DNA of 64,000 nt from Halobacteriovorax sp. GB3 (GCF_028649655.1 NZ_JAQSLN010000003.1:558001-622000), one strand, 5' to 3'; positions 8,440 to 17,151 are shown, counted from the first letter of the stretch. The notes: generated from the letters alone by a model not told the origin. Made by a program: numbers and translations.

Positions 8440-8850
8440 TTATAGGCCTTGGCACTTAAGTCTTGTCACAAGGTGACTAAAATCTCCACGAATCTTTTCC
8501 ATAACTGATTGCTCAATACGTGTTTGGTTGCCAGCAATCACTGCCCCTAAACGAATTTCATTACGAAGAGCTGAATACCTCTCCTCATAAGCGCTTAAAC
8601 ATGAAAGGCTTTCCTTTGTCGCGACAAGGTGACAAACAAATTTATTGGCCGCAACCTCAGTACTTAAAAGTCCAACTCTCATGACAAAGTCCTGATCATC
8701 CATATAACCAGAATTGAAATCATCGACATAACCAACGAGCTCATCGTAGGCATTTTGAAAAAGCTGACGACAGTCTGCATCAGAATATGTTGCAGAAGCT
8801 GAAATTGAGAATGTAAAGATTGCTGTTATAAGAAGTATATATCGCTTCAT
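8440..8850 (-). CDS. Small secreted protein of unknown function
   Basis: 136 residues starting with a clear signal peptide (MKRYILLITAIFTFSISASA) and an expected cleavage after ASA. The mature part is helical, with four Cys (in DADCRQL, KFVCHL, SLSCLSAYEE and LKCQG), an even number that could form two disulphides in the periplasm. I do not recognise the family. The start is set by a strong GGAGGA seven bases before the ATG. A strong hairpin lies upstream, so it is probably transcribed alone. Confidence 0.7.
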   Translation of the reverse strand: MKRYILLITAIFTFSISASATYSDADCRQLFQNAYDELVGYVDDFNSGYMDDQDFVMRVGLLSTEVAANKFVCHLVATKESLSCLSAYEERYSALRNEIRLGAVIAGNQTRIEQSVMEKIRGDFSHLVTRLKCQGL

Positions 8851-8887
8851 AAGTCCTCCAAATTAAAATGAGATGGAGGAATATAGC

Positions 8888-8917
8888 ACAAGGCACAACA
8901 AGATGGTTGTGCCTTGT
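8888..8917 (-). terminator. Strong hairpin after dps
   Basis: A perfect 12-bp stem (ACAAGGCACAAC / GTTGTGCCTTGT) with a 6-nt loop lies 15 bp after the dps stop. The minus-strand tail is poor in T, so termination may be incomplete. Confidence 0.6.
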
Positions 8918-8932
8918 AAATTTTATTTGAAA

Positions 8933-9364
8933 TTAAGAAAGAAAGCTTTTGAGCATCCAGTTTTCTTTTTCAAGGAAGGCCACTTGCTCATCACAAAAAG
9001 CAACAGTCGTTGAGTCATCTTCTGAAACTTCGGCAAGTGACTTAAATTCCTTTCTAAGAAAATCAAAATCAGAAAGAAGATTTTTAGCAACGTAAGCCGC
9101 ATCAAAATCAGTCGATCCGTCTTCTTGTAAACGACTTAGTTCTAGTACTTGCTTTAAAGTAACAATTGGCTTTCCCTCTAATTGAAGAACTCTCTCAGCA
9201 AGCTCATCATAGATTGTAGCAAAGTGGTTGTAATACTCTTCTGTCTTATCGTGCATACCAAAGAAGTATGGCCCTTTTACATTCCAGTGATAGTTTTGAA
9301 TTTTAGTATACAAAACGTGGATGTCGGCCAGTAGCAAGTTCATTGATTCTGTTGTTTTACTCAT
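8933..9364 (-). CDS. dps: Dps-family ferritin-like DNA protection protein
   Basis: 143 residues of the Dps/miniferritin family, which form 12-mers that oxidise Fe(II) with hydrogen peroxide and shield DNA. The inter-subunit ferroxidase ligands are visible: H26 in NYHWNVKGP, H38, D53 and E57 in YDELAERVL. There is no long basic N-terminal tail, so DNA binding of the E. coli kind is not expected. An ATAG-N7-CTAT element of the OxyR type lies about 90 bp upstream. A GGGGG-rich ribosome site precedes the ATG. Confidence 0.93.
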   Translation of the reverse strand: MSKTTESMNLLLADIHVLYTKIQNYHWNVKGPYFFGMHDKTEEYYNHFATIYDELAERVLQLEGKPIVTLKQVLELSRLQEDGSTDFDAAYVAKNLLSDFDFLRKEFKSLAEVSEDDSTTVAFCDEQVAFLEKENWMLKSFLS

Positions 9365-9449
9365 ATATCCCCCTTCAAGGTTTTCATTAAATTACATTTA
9401 CTATTATCGACAATTCTAATGGAAAATAAATTCAATTTTGTCCATATGG

Positions 9450-9468
9450 TGATAGATATTCTCTATCA
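9450..9468. promoter_or_regulatory. OxyR-like inverted repeat between dps and the TatD gene
   Basis: TGATAGA and TCTATCA form 7-bp arms with a 5-bp spacer. It contains ATAG (9452-9455), 7 bp, then CTAT (9463-9466), which is one dimer half of the OxyR operator. It lies 86 bp from dps and 61 bp from the divergent TatD gene. The second OxyR half is not seen. Confidence 0.4.
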
Positions 9469-9528
9469 GTTCTAAATATTGATCAAATCTCAACTCTTAT
9501 TGATTTGTTTTATAAATAGACCAATAAT

Positions 9529-10224
9529 ATGACTATGAGCTTAATCAACTTTCATACTCATTCTGGTAATCAAACCTTTGAAGAAGGGCCAGAAATCCAC
9601 TCTCTTAGCTGGCCAGAAGAGAATCACGAACTCCTTCACGAACAGGGCCTCTTTAGTCTAGGAATCCACCCTTGGTCACTAGGTCAAAAAAAAATTGACT
9701 GGGATGAATTTGAACGAATGATTCTTACAATTTATGAGAGGGACAACTTCTTTGCTCTTGGAGAAACGGGAATTGATCTTGTTAAAAAAAATCATCTTAA
9801 AGAGCAAGAAAAAATATTTGAAAAACATATACAACTGGCAAACAAAATTCGAAAACCCTTGATCATCCACTGCGTACGCGCTCAAAATTTAATCATTAAG
9901 TATTCAAAGAAATATATCAATCATACGCCCTGGGTACTACATGACTTTAATGCCAACGAGCAAATGATAAGCGATATGGTGAAAAGAGATTTTTATTTTT
10001 CTCTTGGCCCAACAATTTTGAAAGAGACAAGTAAAATACGACAAAATATTCGCCTTGTTCCCATTGATCGAATTTTTATAGAAACAGATGATTCCAATTA
10101 TTCTATTAAACATATGTACAATGAAATGGCCTCTCTTTTAAAAATAGACGTGAACGCTCTAGCTAGTGAGATTGAAAAAAACTTTCTTCGACTTAAATAC
10201 TTTGATGAGTTTACTAAGTCCTAA
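9529..10224 (+). CDS. TatD-family metal-dependent hydrolase
   Basis: 231 residues with the TatD metal-binding pattern: HTH near the N-terminus (H9, H11), GETGID with the bridging Glu, IIHCVRA, LHDFNA and the late IETDDS Asp. TatD proteins are TIM-barrel 3'-5' deoxyribonucleases or related hydrolases. At 231 residues it is slightly shorter than the ~260 usual for TatD, like the YcfH/TatD-related sub-families. No clear ribosome site precedes either ATG (9529 or 9535). Its last 11 bp overlap the convergent response regulator gene. Confidence 0.85.
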   Translation: MTMSLINFHTHSGNQTFEEGPEIHSLSWPEENHELLHEQGLFSLGIHPWSLGQKKIDWDEFERMILTIYERDNFFALGETGIDLVKKNHLKEQEKIFEKHIQLANKIRKPLIIHCVRAQNLIIKYSKKYINHTPWVLHDFNANEQMISDMVKRDFYFSLGPTILKETSKIRQNIRLVPIDRIFIETDDSNYSIKHMYNEMASLLKIDVNALASEIEKNFLRLKYFDEFTKS

Positions 10225-10615
10225 CCAGTGATGCCGTTAACTTCTCTAAGAGCACATCTCCTTTTATAGGTTTTACTATATAGCTATCAACACCGACATT
10301 TAAGGCCTGTATCACATGATCTCTCTCGCGATCGGAAGTGACCATGATAAATGGGACATCTTTAAATCGATCATCAAGACGAACGCGCGAAAGCAATTGA
10401 AGCCCATCGACATTTGGCATTTGCCAATCAGCAAGAATCACACCAACAGGCTCAAACGCAGTGTAGGATTCATTTAAGACTTCTATTGCACGCTCTCCAT
10501 CGGAAACGCTTAATACATTTTTAAAACCTTTTTTAAGAAGAATCTGCTTAATGAAATTTCTTGTATCGATACAATCATCAACAATTAGAATTCTTAGTGA
10601 TGAACTAACTTTCAT
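10214..10615 (-). CDS. Single-domain response regulator
   Basis: 133-residue CheY-like receiver with acidic pair D13-D14, phosphoacceptor D63 (LADWQMPNVDG), switch Thr in VTSD and the Lys of VKPIKG. No output domain. It follows another receiver gene by 15 bp on the same strand, forming a two-receiver operon without a kinase. The QMPNVDGL stretch is close to chemotaxis CheY proteins, but no flagellar or che gene is nearby. Confidence 0.9.
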   Translation of the reverse strand: MKVSSSLRILIVDDCIDTRNFIKQILLKKGFKNVLSVSDGERAIEVLNESYTAFEPVGVILADWQMPNVDGLQLLSRVRLDDRFKDVPFIMVTSDRERDHVIQALNVGVDSYIVKPIKGDVLLEKLTASLVRT

Positions 10616-10630
10616 AAAGAGCTCCTCTAT

Positions 10631-11065
10631 CTATTTATCGACTCTTTTTTTAATTAAATTATGCCAATAGCTAAGATGTTCAATACAATGGTCAATAACT
10701 CTATAGAGTTCTTTTTTATCAATAGGTTTTTCCAAAAAGTAGCGGGCGCCATTGTTATAGGATTCAATGGCCGTGATGAGAGTTTGATCGGCTGAGAGAG
10801 CAACTATCTGAATCCCCTTTTCTACGATAAAACACTCTTTGATTACATCCCACGCCAAGCGACCATCATCAAGATGGATATCACAAAAGGCAAAGTGGAT
10901 GACACTCTTTGAATTATCAATATATTCTCTCGCACTTTGAAGCGTGTTTCGATAAACGACATCGACATCTCCGGCATAGCGAAGAGTTACATAAGTTTCA
11001 ATCAGCTCGTGAATGGATGGATCATCATCAACGAGAAGGATTTGAAAAGGTGGTTGAAAAATCAT
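10631..11065 (-). CDS. Single-domain response regulator
   Basis: About 144 residues: a receiver with acidic residues D14-D16, phosphoacceptor near residue 62 (FCDIHLDDGR), ALSAD at the switch and EKPIDK with the conserved Lys, followed by a short helical tail. The MP motif that normally follows the phospho-Asp is replaced by HL, so its kinase partner may differ from those of its neighbours. GGGAG lies 6 bp before the ATG at 11065, which I prefer to the TTG codon just before it. It is the first gene of a pair with the next receiver. Confidence 0.88.
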   Translation of the reverse strand: MIFQPPFQILLVDDDPSIHELIETYVTLRYAGDVDVVYRNTLQSAREYIDNSKSVIHFAFCDIHLDDGRLAWDVIKECFIVEKGIQIVALSADQTLITAIESYNNGARYFLEKPIDKKELYRVIDHCIEHLSYWHNLIKKRVDK

Positions 11066-11177
11066 CAAGGGCTCCCGACATTTTAAAATTATTAACTATT
11101 AGACCATAAAGCGAAAATAAGTTACCTTAATTTGGGCCAAATATGCGCCACTAAAACCTATCTCTAAGGTCATATAA

Positions 11178-12239
11178 ATGAAGCTTTTCTTAAACCAGAG
11201 ACCGATTCTTGAAGGAAATGTAACATTTCCTTTAATGCTCGCTCCAATGGTTGGCATCAGTCATTATCCGTTTAGAAAAATAGTCGCCGACTACATGCCT
11301 GAAGGCATGAGTGCTCTATGGCCAACAGAGATGCTCAATTCACGAAGGCTTCCGGGTCAAAAATTGGGCCAGACTCCTGAGACGATTAAAGGAGAGCATG
11401 AACAATTTCTTTGCCCACAAATTCTTGGTAACCAAGAGAAATACATCGCCCCCTCAGTTTTAAAACTTGAACAGTGGGGTGCTAAGGCCATCGATATCAA
11501 TATGGGTTGTCCTGTTAACAAGGCCCTTAAACATAACTATGGCGTCGCCCTAATGGGTGATATCGACTATGCAAAAGAAGTCGTTCGAATGACAGTTGCA
11601 AACGCAACGGTTCCAGTTTCGGTTAAGCTTAGGGCCGGCCACCAAAGAGATGAAAAGTTTCTTGTTAACTTTGTACAACAAATGCAAAACGCCGGTGCGA
11701 GCTGGATCACTCTCCACCCAAGACTTGCGAGTGAAATGAGAAAGGGAAAGGCCGACTGGTCTCAAATAACTCTTGTTCGCGATAATCTTGATATACCAGT
11801 CATTGGTAATGGAGACATCCAAACACTCGATGATATTTTTTCAATGCACGAGCAAACCAATTGTGATGGCGTCATGATAGGAAGGGCCCTTACAGCGAGA
11901 CCTTGGCTCTTTTGGCAATATGCTAAGAAGGTAGGACTTCCCGCTCCTCTTGGAAAGAATCACGAACAATGCCCAGAAACTCCAGAACAAGAAGCGCGCG
12001 AATATGTGCAAATGCTAATCAATCTTCTAAGAGAACTAACAAGTCATTTTGAAATGGCCTACGCCCTTAGAAAGTTTCGCTTCTTTGTGAAAACCAGCTG
12101 TGCTTGGCTTAATTTTGGCCATAGTATTTACAGTGGCGTTCACAAAAACAAGACGGCCATCGAGATTGAGAGCTTTCTACTTAAAATGAAAGAAAATTCC
12201 TCACTTAAAATGGCCAAAACAACTTCTCTTCATCAATAA
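11178..12239 (+). CDS. tRNA-dihydrouridine synthase (first of two)
   Basis: A 353-residue FMN-dependent Dus enzyme that reduces uridines in tRNA. Motifs: MLAPMVGISHYPFR at the start of the TIM barrel, INMGCPVNK with the catalytic Cys (C111), KLRAGH, ITLHPR in place of the usual VHGRT, and IGNGDI. The altered VHGRT motif and the long C-terminal part suggest a branch separate from DusB. A second Dus gene lies at 15.9 kb. The two probably modify different tRNA positions, but which ones cannot be told here. Confidence 0.9.
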   Translation: MKLFLNQRPILEGNVTFPLMLAPMVGISHYPFRKIVADYMPEGMSALWPTEMLNSRRLPGQKLGQTPETIKGEHEQFLCPQILGNQEKYIAPSVLKLEQWGAKAIDINMGCPVNKALKHNYGVALMGDIDYAKEVVRMTVANATVPVSVKLRAGHQRDEKFLVNFVQQMQNAGASWITLHPRLASEMRKGKADWSQITLVRDNLDIPVIGNGDIQTLDDIFSMHEQTNCDGVMIGRALTARPWLFWQYAKKVGLPAPLGKNHEQCPETPEQEAREYVQMLINLLRELTSHFEMAYALRKFRFFVKTSCAWLNFGHSIYSGVHKNKTAIEIESFLLKMKENSSLKMAKTTSLHQ

Positions 12240-12317
12240 ATTCTTATCATGTTAAAACTTCGACACCCCTGTAAAAGTGTGGCCCTCGCCTTGTCAGTAG
12301 AGAAAAATAAAGGCGTA

Positions 12318-13283
12318 ATGCCCATTATGAAAAAAATTATTCTTTCACTTACACTTCTAAGTACATTATCTAGTCTCAATGCTTACAGTGCAGAAATAGA
12401 CTCCTATACTCATAGAGACAAACTCTTTGTCTTTGATGCTTCTCATTTTATTGATGAACTCTTTAATCAAAAAATTGAAGCCGCCGTAAAAGAGATGAAT
12501 GAAATTGAACTTCAATGCCCAACGAATGAATTTGAGGCCGAAGAAGCGTTTGATCTCATACATGAAAAACTCGCCTCCCCCTTCATTGGTCACAGCATAG
12601 CCCAAGAATTAGAAGACACTCTTCCCGATCGCCGAAAAATTTATACGAGCTATGAAGAGTCAATCTATAGCGACACGACTCTATGGCAAGGAATCTCTTT
12701 AAAACTAAAAGGAATCCTCTCAACGATGAAAATCAAAGGAAATATTGTTGGAGTCGACAAGCTTGGCCACTTCTTTGTCGAGGGATGGGGCTTTTATAAA
12801 AGGGCCTATCTCGAAGACTTAGATCAAGTCTATATTGATGATGCTATCGACTGGGGGCGTTTTACAGAGAAGACTTACTTCGGCATGACTACAACGGGGA
12901 TCTTCTCTCATAGTGACTTAATTGCAAACTTTAATGGCATGCGCTTTTGGAATCGAATCTTCTCATTTAAAGAAGACGTCCTAGCAAAGAAGAAACTTCC
13001 GGCCTATCTCTCGTGCAAAGATTCCAATTGGAAAATGGCCAAGAGATTCACAATTAAAGAGTATGTAGACCCGGCCTGGGATGAAGGAATCAACTGCAAT
13101 CTCTACGACAGTGAAACCATCGAAGATCATGTGACTTCTAAAATTAAAAAGAGTTTTTGGATTAAAGACTTCTTTTTTGATAATTTTGATTTCTGTCCTG
13201 TGAATCTTAGAGAATGCAAGAGTGAAACTGAAAAATATGGAAAATGGGCACAAGGCCTATTCCACCCTATCTGCCTAGAATAA
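12318..13283 (+). CDS. Secreted protein with a DKLGHFF motif, unknown function
   Basis: About 321 residues with a signal peptide (KKIILSLTLLSTLSSLNAYSA). I place the start at ATG 12318 because AAAGG precedes it; the frame is open further up to 12249 but that part has no signal-peptide character. The mature protein contains VDKLGHFFVEGWGFYKRAY, which resembles the DK-x-x-H-F core of periplasmic DUF2279/YfiM-type proteins, and several Cys. Family assignment is weak. A strong terminator follows immediately. Confidence 0.7.
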   Translation: MPIMKKIILSLTLLSTLSSLNAYSAEIDSYTHRDKLFVFDASHFIDELFNQKIEAAVKEMNEIELQCPTNEFEAEEAFDLIHEKLASPFIGHSIAQELEDTLPDRRKIYTSYEESIYSDTTLWQGISLKLKGILSTMKIKGNIVGVDKLGHFFVEGWGFYKRAYLEDLDQVYIDDAIDWGRFTEKTYFGMTTTGIFSHSDLIANFNGMRFWNRIFSFKEDVLAKKKLPAYLSCKDSNWKMAKRFTIKEYVDPAWDEGINCNLYDSETIEDHVTSKIKKSFWIKDFFFDNFDFCPVNLRECKSETEKYGKWAQGLFHPICLE

Positions 13284-13285
13284 TA

Positions 13286-13325
13286 CAAGGCCGTCCTAGA
13301 AATAGACGGCCTTGGTAATTTTTTT
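13286..13325 (+). terminator. Intrinsic terminator
   Basis: CAAGGCCGTC and GACGGCCTTG form a perfect 10-bp stem with a 9-nt loop just after the stop of the secreted-protein gene, followed by a seven-T run a few bases on. Confidence 0.88.
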
Positions 13326-13367
13326 AACAATCCTACAAAAATATCATTTATCTGAAATAATAGAATT

Positions 13368-13715
13368 ATGAAAAAACTACTTTTTCTTTCGGTCTTTTTA
13401 TTTTCCATCTTAAGCACAGCTTCCGGACCAAGTGTTCTGCGTGTTCATCCTGATGACTTACAGATTGTAAGCTTCAAGACCAATATGATTTTCGCGATTA
13501 AGAACCAAGGAAAAATGGAACAATATTACTGTCTCGATTATCAGCATGTAAGAAAAGTACAAAGGATTTTAAAAAAGAAATTGATGGATGCCAAAAAAAT
13601 GGCAAAAACTCAAAAAGTAATTCTTGAATTTAATCCTTTTGCATGGAGTGCAAAAAACTGTATGGAAATCAATGAAACCGTTACGGATGATGTTCTAAAA
13701 GTAATCTTAAATTAA
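13368..13715 (+). CDS. Small secreted protein, unknown function
   Basis: 115 residues with a signal peptide (MKKLLFLSVFLFSILSTASG). The mature part is basic in its middle (KVQRILKKKLMDAKKMAKTQK) with two Cys (YYCLDY and AKNCMEI) that could pair in the periplasm. No known family is recognised. It lies alone between a terminator and the convergent ffh gene. Confidence 0.65.
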   Translation: MKKLLFLSVFLFSILSTASGPSVLRVHPDDLQIVSFKTNMIFAIKNQGKMEQYYCLDYQHVRKVQRILKKKLMDAKKMAKTQKVILEFNPFAWSAKNCMEINETVTDDVLKVILN

Positions 13716-13718
13716 GAT

Positions 13719-13740
13719 TGGTGGCTAAAAGAAGCCACCA
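13719..13740. terminator. Hairpin between convergent gene and ffh
   Basis: TGGTGGCT and AGCCACCA form a perfect 8-bp stem with a 6-nt loop. There is no T run on the plus side and only an A/T-rich tail on the minus side, so it may be a weak terminator for ffh. It includes the last ffh codons. Confidence 0.45.
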
Positions 13741-15164
13741 CCCCATGGACCTTTTCTCTTACCTTTTTTCTTTTTCTTACCACCAGGCATTCCAGGCATT
13801 CCACCCATTCCAGGCATTCCAGGCATTCCTGGCATCCCCGGCATACCGCCACCTTTCATCATTTGCATCATTCCACCCATCATTTTTTCCATTTGGCGGA
13901 ACTTTGATAAAAAGTCTTTGACCTGAGCTTCTGTATTACCTGAACCGGTAGCGATGCGCTTAATACGAGACTCTTTAACTAATTTGTAGTCATCTCTTTC
14001 AGCTTTTGTCATAGAATCAATAATAACTCTCATGCGCTTCATTTCTGCTTCTGCTGGTGAAAGGTCACCCACCTGGCGAAGCATATTTCCCATTCCAGGA
14101 ATCATCTTTAAGATAGAACTCATAGAACCGAGGTTCTTAATCATATCCATTTGCTTCATGAAATCATCGACTGTGAATTTTCCCTTTTCAAGACGCTTCA
14201 TCATTCCTTCTGCAGCATCTTTATCAATACTCTCCTCTGCTTTTTCCACAAGAGAGAGGACATCACCCATATCGAGAATTCTTCCTGCAAGCCTATCAGG
14301 ATGAAAGAGTTCAAGGTCTTTCATCTTCTCACCAGTTGAGATGTACTTAATTGGAACACCCGTTACGTGACGAATAGACAGGGCCGCCCCACCACGTGCA
14401 TCAGAGTCCATCTTTGAGAGAACAACACCTGTTAGACCAACAGCTTCATGGAAACTCTTGGCAACATTAACGGCTTCCTGACCTGTCATGGCATCTGCAA
14501 CCATCAAAACTTCAGGGTTTCTATCATTAAGAGATTCTCTTACCTCTTTAATTTGTCCCATCAATTCTTCATCGACGTGTAAACGCCCGGCCGTATCAAT
14601 AATTACGACATCCTTACCATTTTCTTCAGCAAATTTGAGGGCATCTGTTGCAATATCTTTTGGGTGCTTTGAAAGATCTGAATCAAACCAGTCCATTTGC
14701 ATACTTTTAGCAAGAGTGATCAATTGATCTTTAGCAGCTGGCCTAAAAGTATCGGCAGGAACAAGAAGAACATTCTTCTTTTTCTTTTTAGACAAGTGAA
14801 GAGAGAGCTTTCCTGAGAAAGTCGTCTTACCCTGACCGTTTAAACCAACGACGAGAATTGGTGCGATATCTTTTCTATCGAGATTCACTTCCTCGTTAGC
14901 AACACCCATAACCTTAGCAAGTTCATCGTGAACAATTTTAATGAATTGCTCTTCAGGATTGACACCTTTGATGACCTTTTCACCAAGGGCCTGTTCTTTT
15001 ACATTGCCAATAAATTCTTTGACGACTTTAAAGTTAACGTCAGCTTCGAGAAGGGCCGTGCGAACTTGCTTAAGCGCTTGTTCAATATTCGTCTCACTAA
15101 TTTTACCCTTACCTTGAATGTTTTTAAAAGCTTCAGAAAACTTCTCACTTAAAGTATCAAACAT
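13725..15164 (-). CDS. ffh: Signal recognition particle protein Ffh
   Basis: The 479-residue SRP54 GTPase binds SRP RNA and signal sequences and brings ribosomes to the membrane via FtsY. Seen are the N domain (residues ~1-85), P-loop GLNGQGKTT, DTAGRLHVDEEL, the guanine motif SKMDSDARGG and the Met-rich M domain with IPGMGNM. The C-terminus is unusual: after MMGGMMQMMKGGG come repeated GMP triplets and then a run of Lys/Arg ending in GPWGGGFF. It is followed 9 bp upstream in the same orientation by the HAD phosphatase gene, so the two are probably one transcript. Confidence 0.98.
   Translation of the reverse strand: MFDTLSEKFSEAFKNIQGKGKISETNIEQALKQVRTALLEADVNFKVVKEFIGNVKEQALGEKVIKGVNPEEQFIKIVHDELAKVMGVANEEVNLDRKDIAPILVVGLNGQGKTTFSGKLSLHLSKKKKKNVLLVPADTFRPAAKDQLITLAKSMQMDWFDSDLSKHPKDIATDALKFAEENGKDVVIIDTAGRLHVDEELMGQIKEVRESLNDRNPEVLMVADAMTGQEAVNVAKSFHEAVGLTGVVLSKMDSDARGGAALSIRHVTGVPIKYISTGEKMKDLELFHPDRLAGRILDMGDVLSLVEKAEESIDKDAAEGMMKRLEKGKFTVDDFMKQMDMIKNLGSMSSILKMIPGMGNMLRQVGDLSPAEAEMKRMRVIIDSMTKAERDDYKLVKESRIKRIATGSGNTEAQVKDFLSKFRQMEKMMGGMMQMMKGGGMPGMPGMPGMPGMGGMPGMPGGKKKKKGKRKGPWGGGFF
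13782..13852 (-). repeat. Coding tandem repeat in ffh (Gly-Met-Pro)
   Basis: Imperfect copies of a 9-bp unit (GGCATTCCA on the plus strand) encode successive Gly-Met-Pro triplets in the Ffh tail. Short tandem coding repeats like this can change copy number without frameshift. Confidence 0.75.
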
Positions 15165-15173
15165 TTTTTAATC

Positions 15174-15842
15174 CTATTTATGTTTTAAAATTATATCTAA
15201 ACAATCTTTTGGTTCATTCACGATAAAGTCAGCACCTTCGTTTTCAAGCTGCCCATTATTCGCATACTCACTCCAAGTACAACCAATGGACTGACAACCG
15301 AAGCTTCGTGCACCTCGTATATCTGTATAGCTATCTCCAATAACGATGACCTTATCCTTAGGACAGTCATTTCCCACTAACTCGAAAATCCCTTGTGGAT
15401 GTGGTTTAGGAGTTGTGTCATCGACACAGCGAAAATCCAGAAAGTACTTTGCAACATCGAGCTTCTTTAAAATCTCAAGTGTTGTCTTTCGATCGCGACC
15501 TGTCCAAACATAAAGCAAAAAGTTCGCTTTTCCAAGTTCCAATAAAAGATCTTTAATCCCAGGAAAAAGTTCATAGTTTAGTCCCATCCTAGCTGACATC
15601 AGCTGGAAGCGCTTGATCATCTCTTTTTGCACTTTGGGATCATCGTGTGCCTGTACACCAAAGTTCTCTGCTAACTGCCTTAAATCTGGTACGTACTTTT
15701 CGCGCACTTCTTCCATCGTGACAGGTCTATTTAAATAGTCACTAAAAAGCTTAGAAACAGCACGATAAATCCCAAATTCACTTGAAATAAGGGTACCATC
15801 ACAGTCAAAAACGACGTGTCCACGGGGCTTATCAAGGTTCAT
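15174..15842 (-). CDS. HAD-superfamily phosphatase (Gph-like)
   Basis: About 222 residues with the HAD motifs VFDCDGTL (motif I nucleophile Asp), WTGRD (motif II), KPHPQG (motif III Lys) and IGDSYTDIRGA (motif IV). The helical cap between motifs I and II fits phosphoglycolate-phosphatase-like enzymes, but the substrate is not predictable. The start at 15842 is chosen because AAGGA lies 8 bp upstream; an ATG 27 bp earlier lacks one. It precedes ffh by 9 bp. Confidence 0.88.
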   Translation of the reverse strand: MNLDKPRGHVVFDCDGTLISSEFGIYRAVSKLFSDYLNRPVTMEEVREKYVPDLRQLAENFGVQAHDDPKVQKEMIKRFQLMSARMGLNYELFPGIKDLLLELGKANFLLYVWTGRDRKTTLEILKKLDVAKYFLDFRCVDDTTPKPHPQGIFELVGNDCPKDKVIVIGDSYTDIRGARSFGCQSIGCTWSEYANNGQLENEGADFIVNEPKDCLDIILKHK

Positions 15843-15906
15843 CTTTTTTTCCTTATGCGATATCGTCAATTGACGCTAATCATAACCTCTGGTAAACATT
15901 TGGGCC

Positions 15907-16998
15907 ATGACAAATACGACAAGAACACCATTTTCCAAACAACTACAAAGCAAGATTGATCTGCTATCAAAACGCACAACAAAGATTCAAATGGGAGACG
16001 TTTCTTTTGACTCCCCACTACTTCTTGCTCCTATGTCGGCCATCTGCATTGCACCATTTCGTCTTCTTATGGAAGAACTCGGGGCCGGTGGAACAGTGAG
16101 TGAGCTCATCTCTTGTCATGGAATCAACTACGGTAATGAAAAAACTCACCAGATGCTTCGCATCGATCCGCGTGAAAAGAATATTGGTATTCAACTCTTT
16201 GGTGAAGACCCAGAGGCCATGGCCCGCGCCTCAGAAGTGGCCCAGGAGAGAAATCCAAAATTTATCGATATCAACATGGGTTGCCCGGTAAGAAAAGTCG
16301 TAAGCAAAGGTGGTGGATCGGCCTTAATGAAAGATCCAAAAAAACTTGGTGCTTATTTTGGTGCCATGAAAAAGGCCATCAACATTCCTCTTACCGTAAA
16401 AATTAGAACGGGATGGGATGAAGAGTCAATTAACGCTCAAGAAGTCATTCATATCGCTAAAGAAGAAGGATTAGAATTTGTTGCAGTTCACGGCAGAACG
16501 CGAACACAACAATATAAAGGTAGAGCAAACTGGGAACTTCTTGAAAACCTCGCAACGACTTCCCCGCTTCCTCTCATTGGAAATGGTGATCTCCATACGC
16601 ACAAGCAAGTTCAAGAGCGCCTCTCTAAAACGACTTGCCAAGCTCTCATGCTCGGTCGAGGACCACTAAGAAATCCTTTCATCTTTCTAGAAAGTTATAT
16701 CCAAGAAGGAGAAGATCTCTCTTTTAGTTCAAGAGATTACTTTGAAATTATTCAACGCCTTTACCATTATATTAGTGAGTACACAGAGCGCGAAAGAACA
16801 CAATTAGTGCAGATGAGAAAGCACATTGTGTGGATGGCCCAGGGCTTTCCAGGTGTTGCCCAATTTCGTGGACAAATTTTTACGACCCCTGATCTTGGAG
16901 ACACCATGAAAGTTACTGAGGACTTTTTTATGGGCCTTGAAGGTAAGGATAAAAACATTAATCACGATGAAGCTTTTATGACTTCAGGTCACGGTTAA
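15907..16998 (+). CDS. tRNA-dihydrouridine synthase, DusB-like (second)
   Basis: 363 residues. Motifs: LLAPMSAICIAPFR, INMGCPVRKV with catalytic Cys C126, KGGGSALM, VKIRTGWD, VHGRTRTQQYKG and IGNGDL, the standard DusB signature set. It reduces uridine to dihydrouridine in the tRNA D-loop or nearby using FMN and NADPH. Compared with the Dus at 11.2 kb this copy keeps the canonical VHGRT motif. It is divergent from the HAD-ffh unit. Confidence 0.93.
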   Translation: MTNTTRTPFSKQLQSKIDLLSKRTTKIQMGDVSFDSPLLLAPMSAICIAPFRLLMEELGAGGTVSELISCHGINYGNEKTHQMLRIDPREKNIGIQLFGEDPEAMARASEVAQERNPKFIDINMGCPVRKVVSKGGGSALMKDPKKLGAYFGAMKKAINIPLTVKIRTGWDEESINAQEVIHIAKEEGLEFVAVHGRTRTQQYKGRANWELLENLATTSPLPLIGNGDLHTHKQVQERLSKTTCQALMLGRGPLRNPFIFLESYIQEGEDLSFSSRDYFEIIQRLYHYISEYTERERTQLVQMRKHIVWMAQGFPGVAQFRGQIFTTPDLGDTMKVTEDFFMGLEGKDKNINHDEAFMTSGHG

Positions 16999-17151
16999 TA
17001 AAGAACGCACAATTTCTTGGCACTCAATTTTCTTAAACTCTCCTTCTCATAGAGCTTCTAAGCTATAGAAAGAACTCAAATACCCGAGTTTATAGTTAAA
17101 GATTATTCATCGTATTCACGAAAAGATAAGCACTAGGATTATTATCAAAGT

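Noticed and set aside
13718-13921. Plus-strand frame opposite the ffh tail, Phe/His-rich repeats
   Set aside because: It is the mirror of the Gly-Met-Pro repeat of ffh; no start signal.
17030-17045. Sigma-54-like TTGGCACTCAATTTTC
   Set aside because: The -12 GC is missing and the next gene starts more than 100 bp away.
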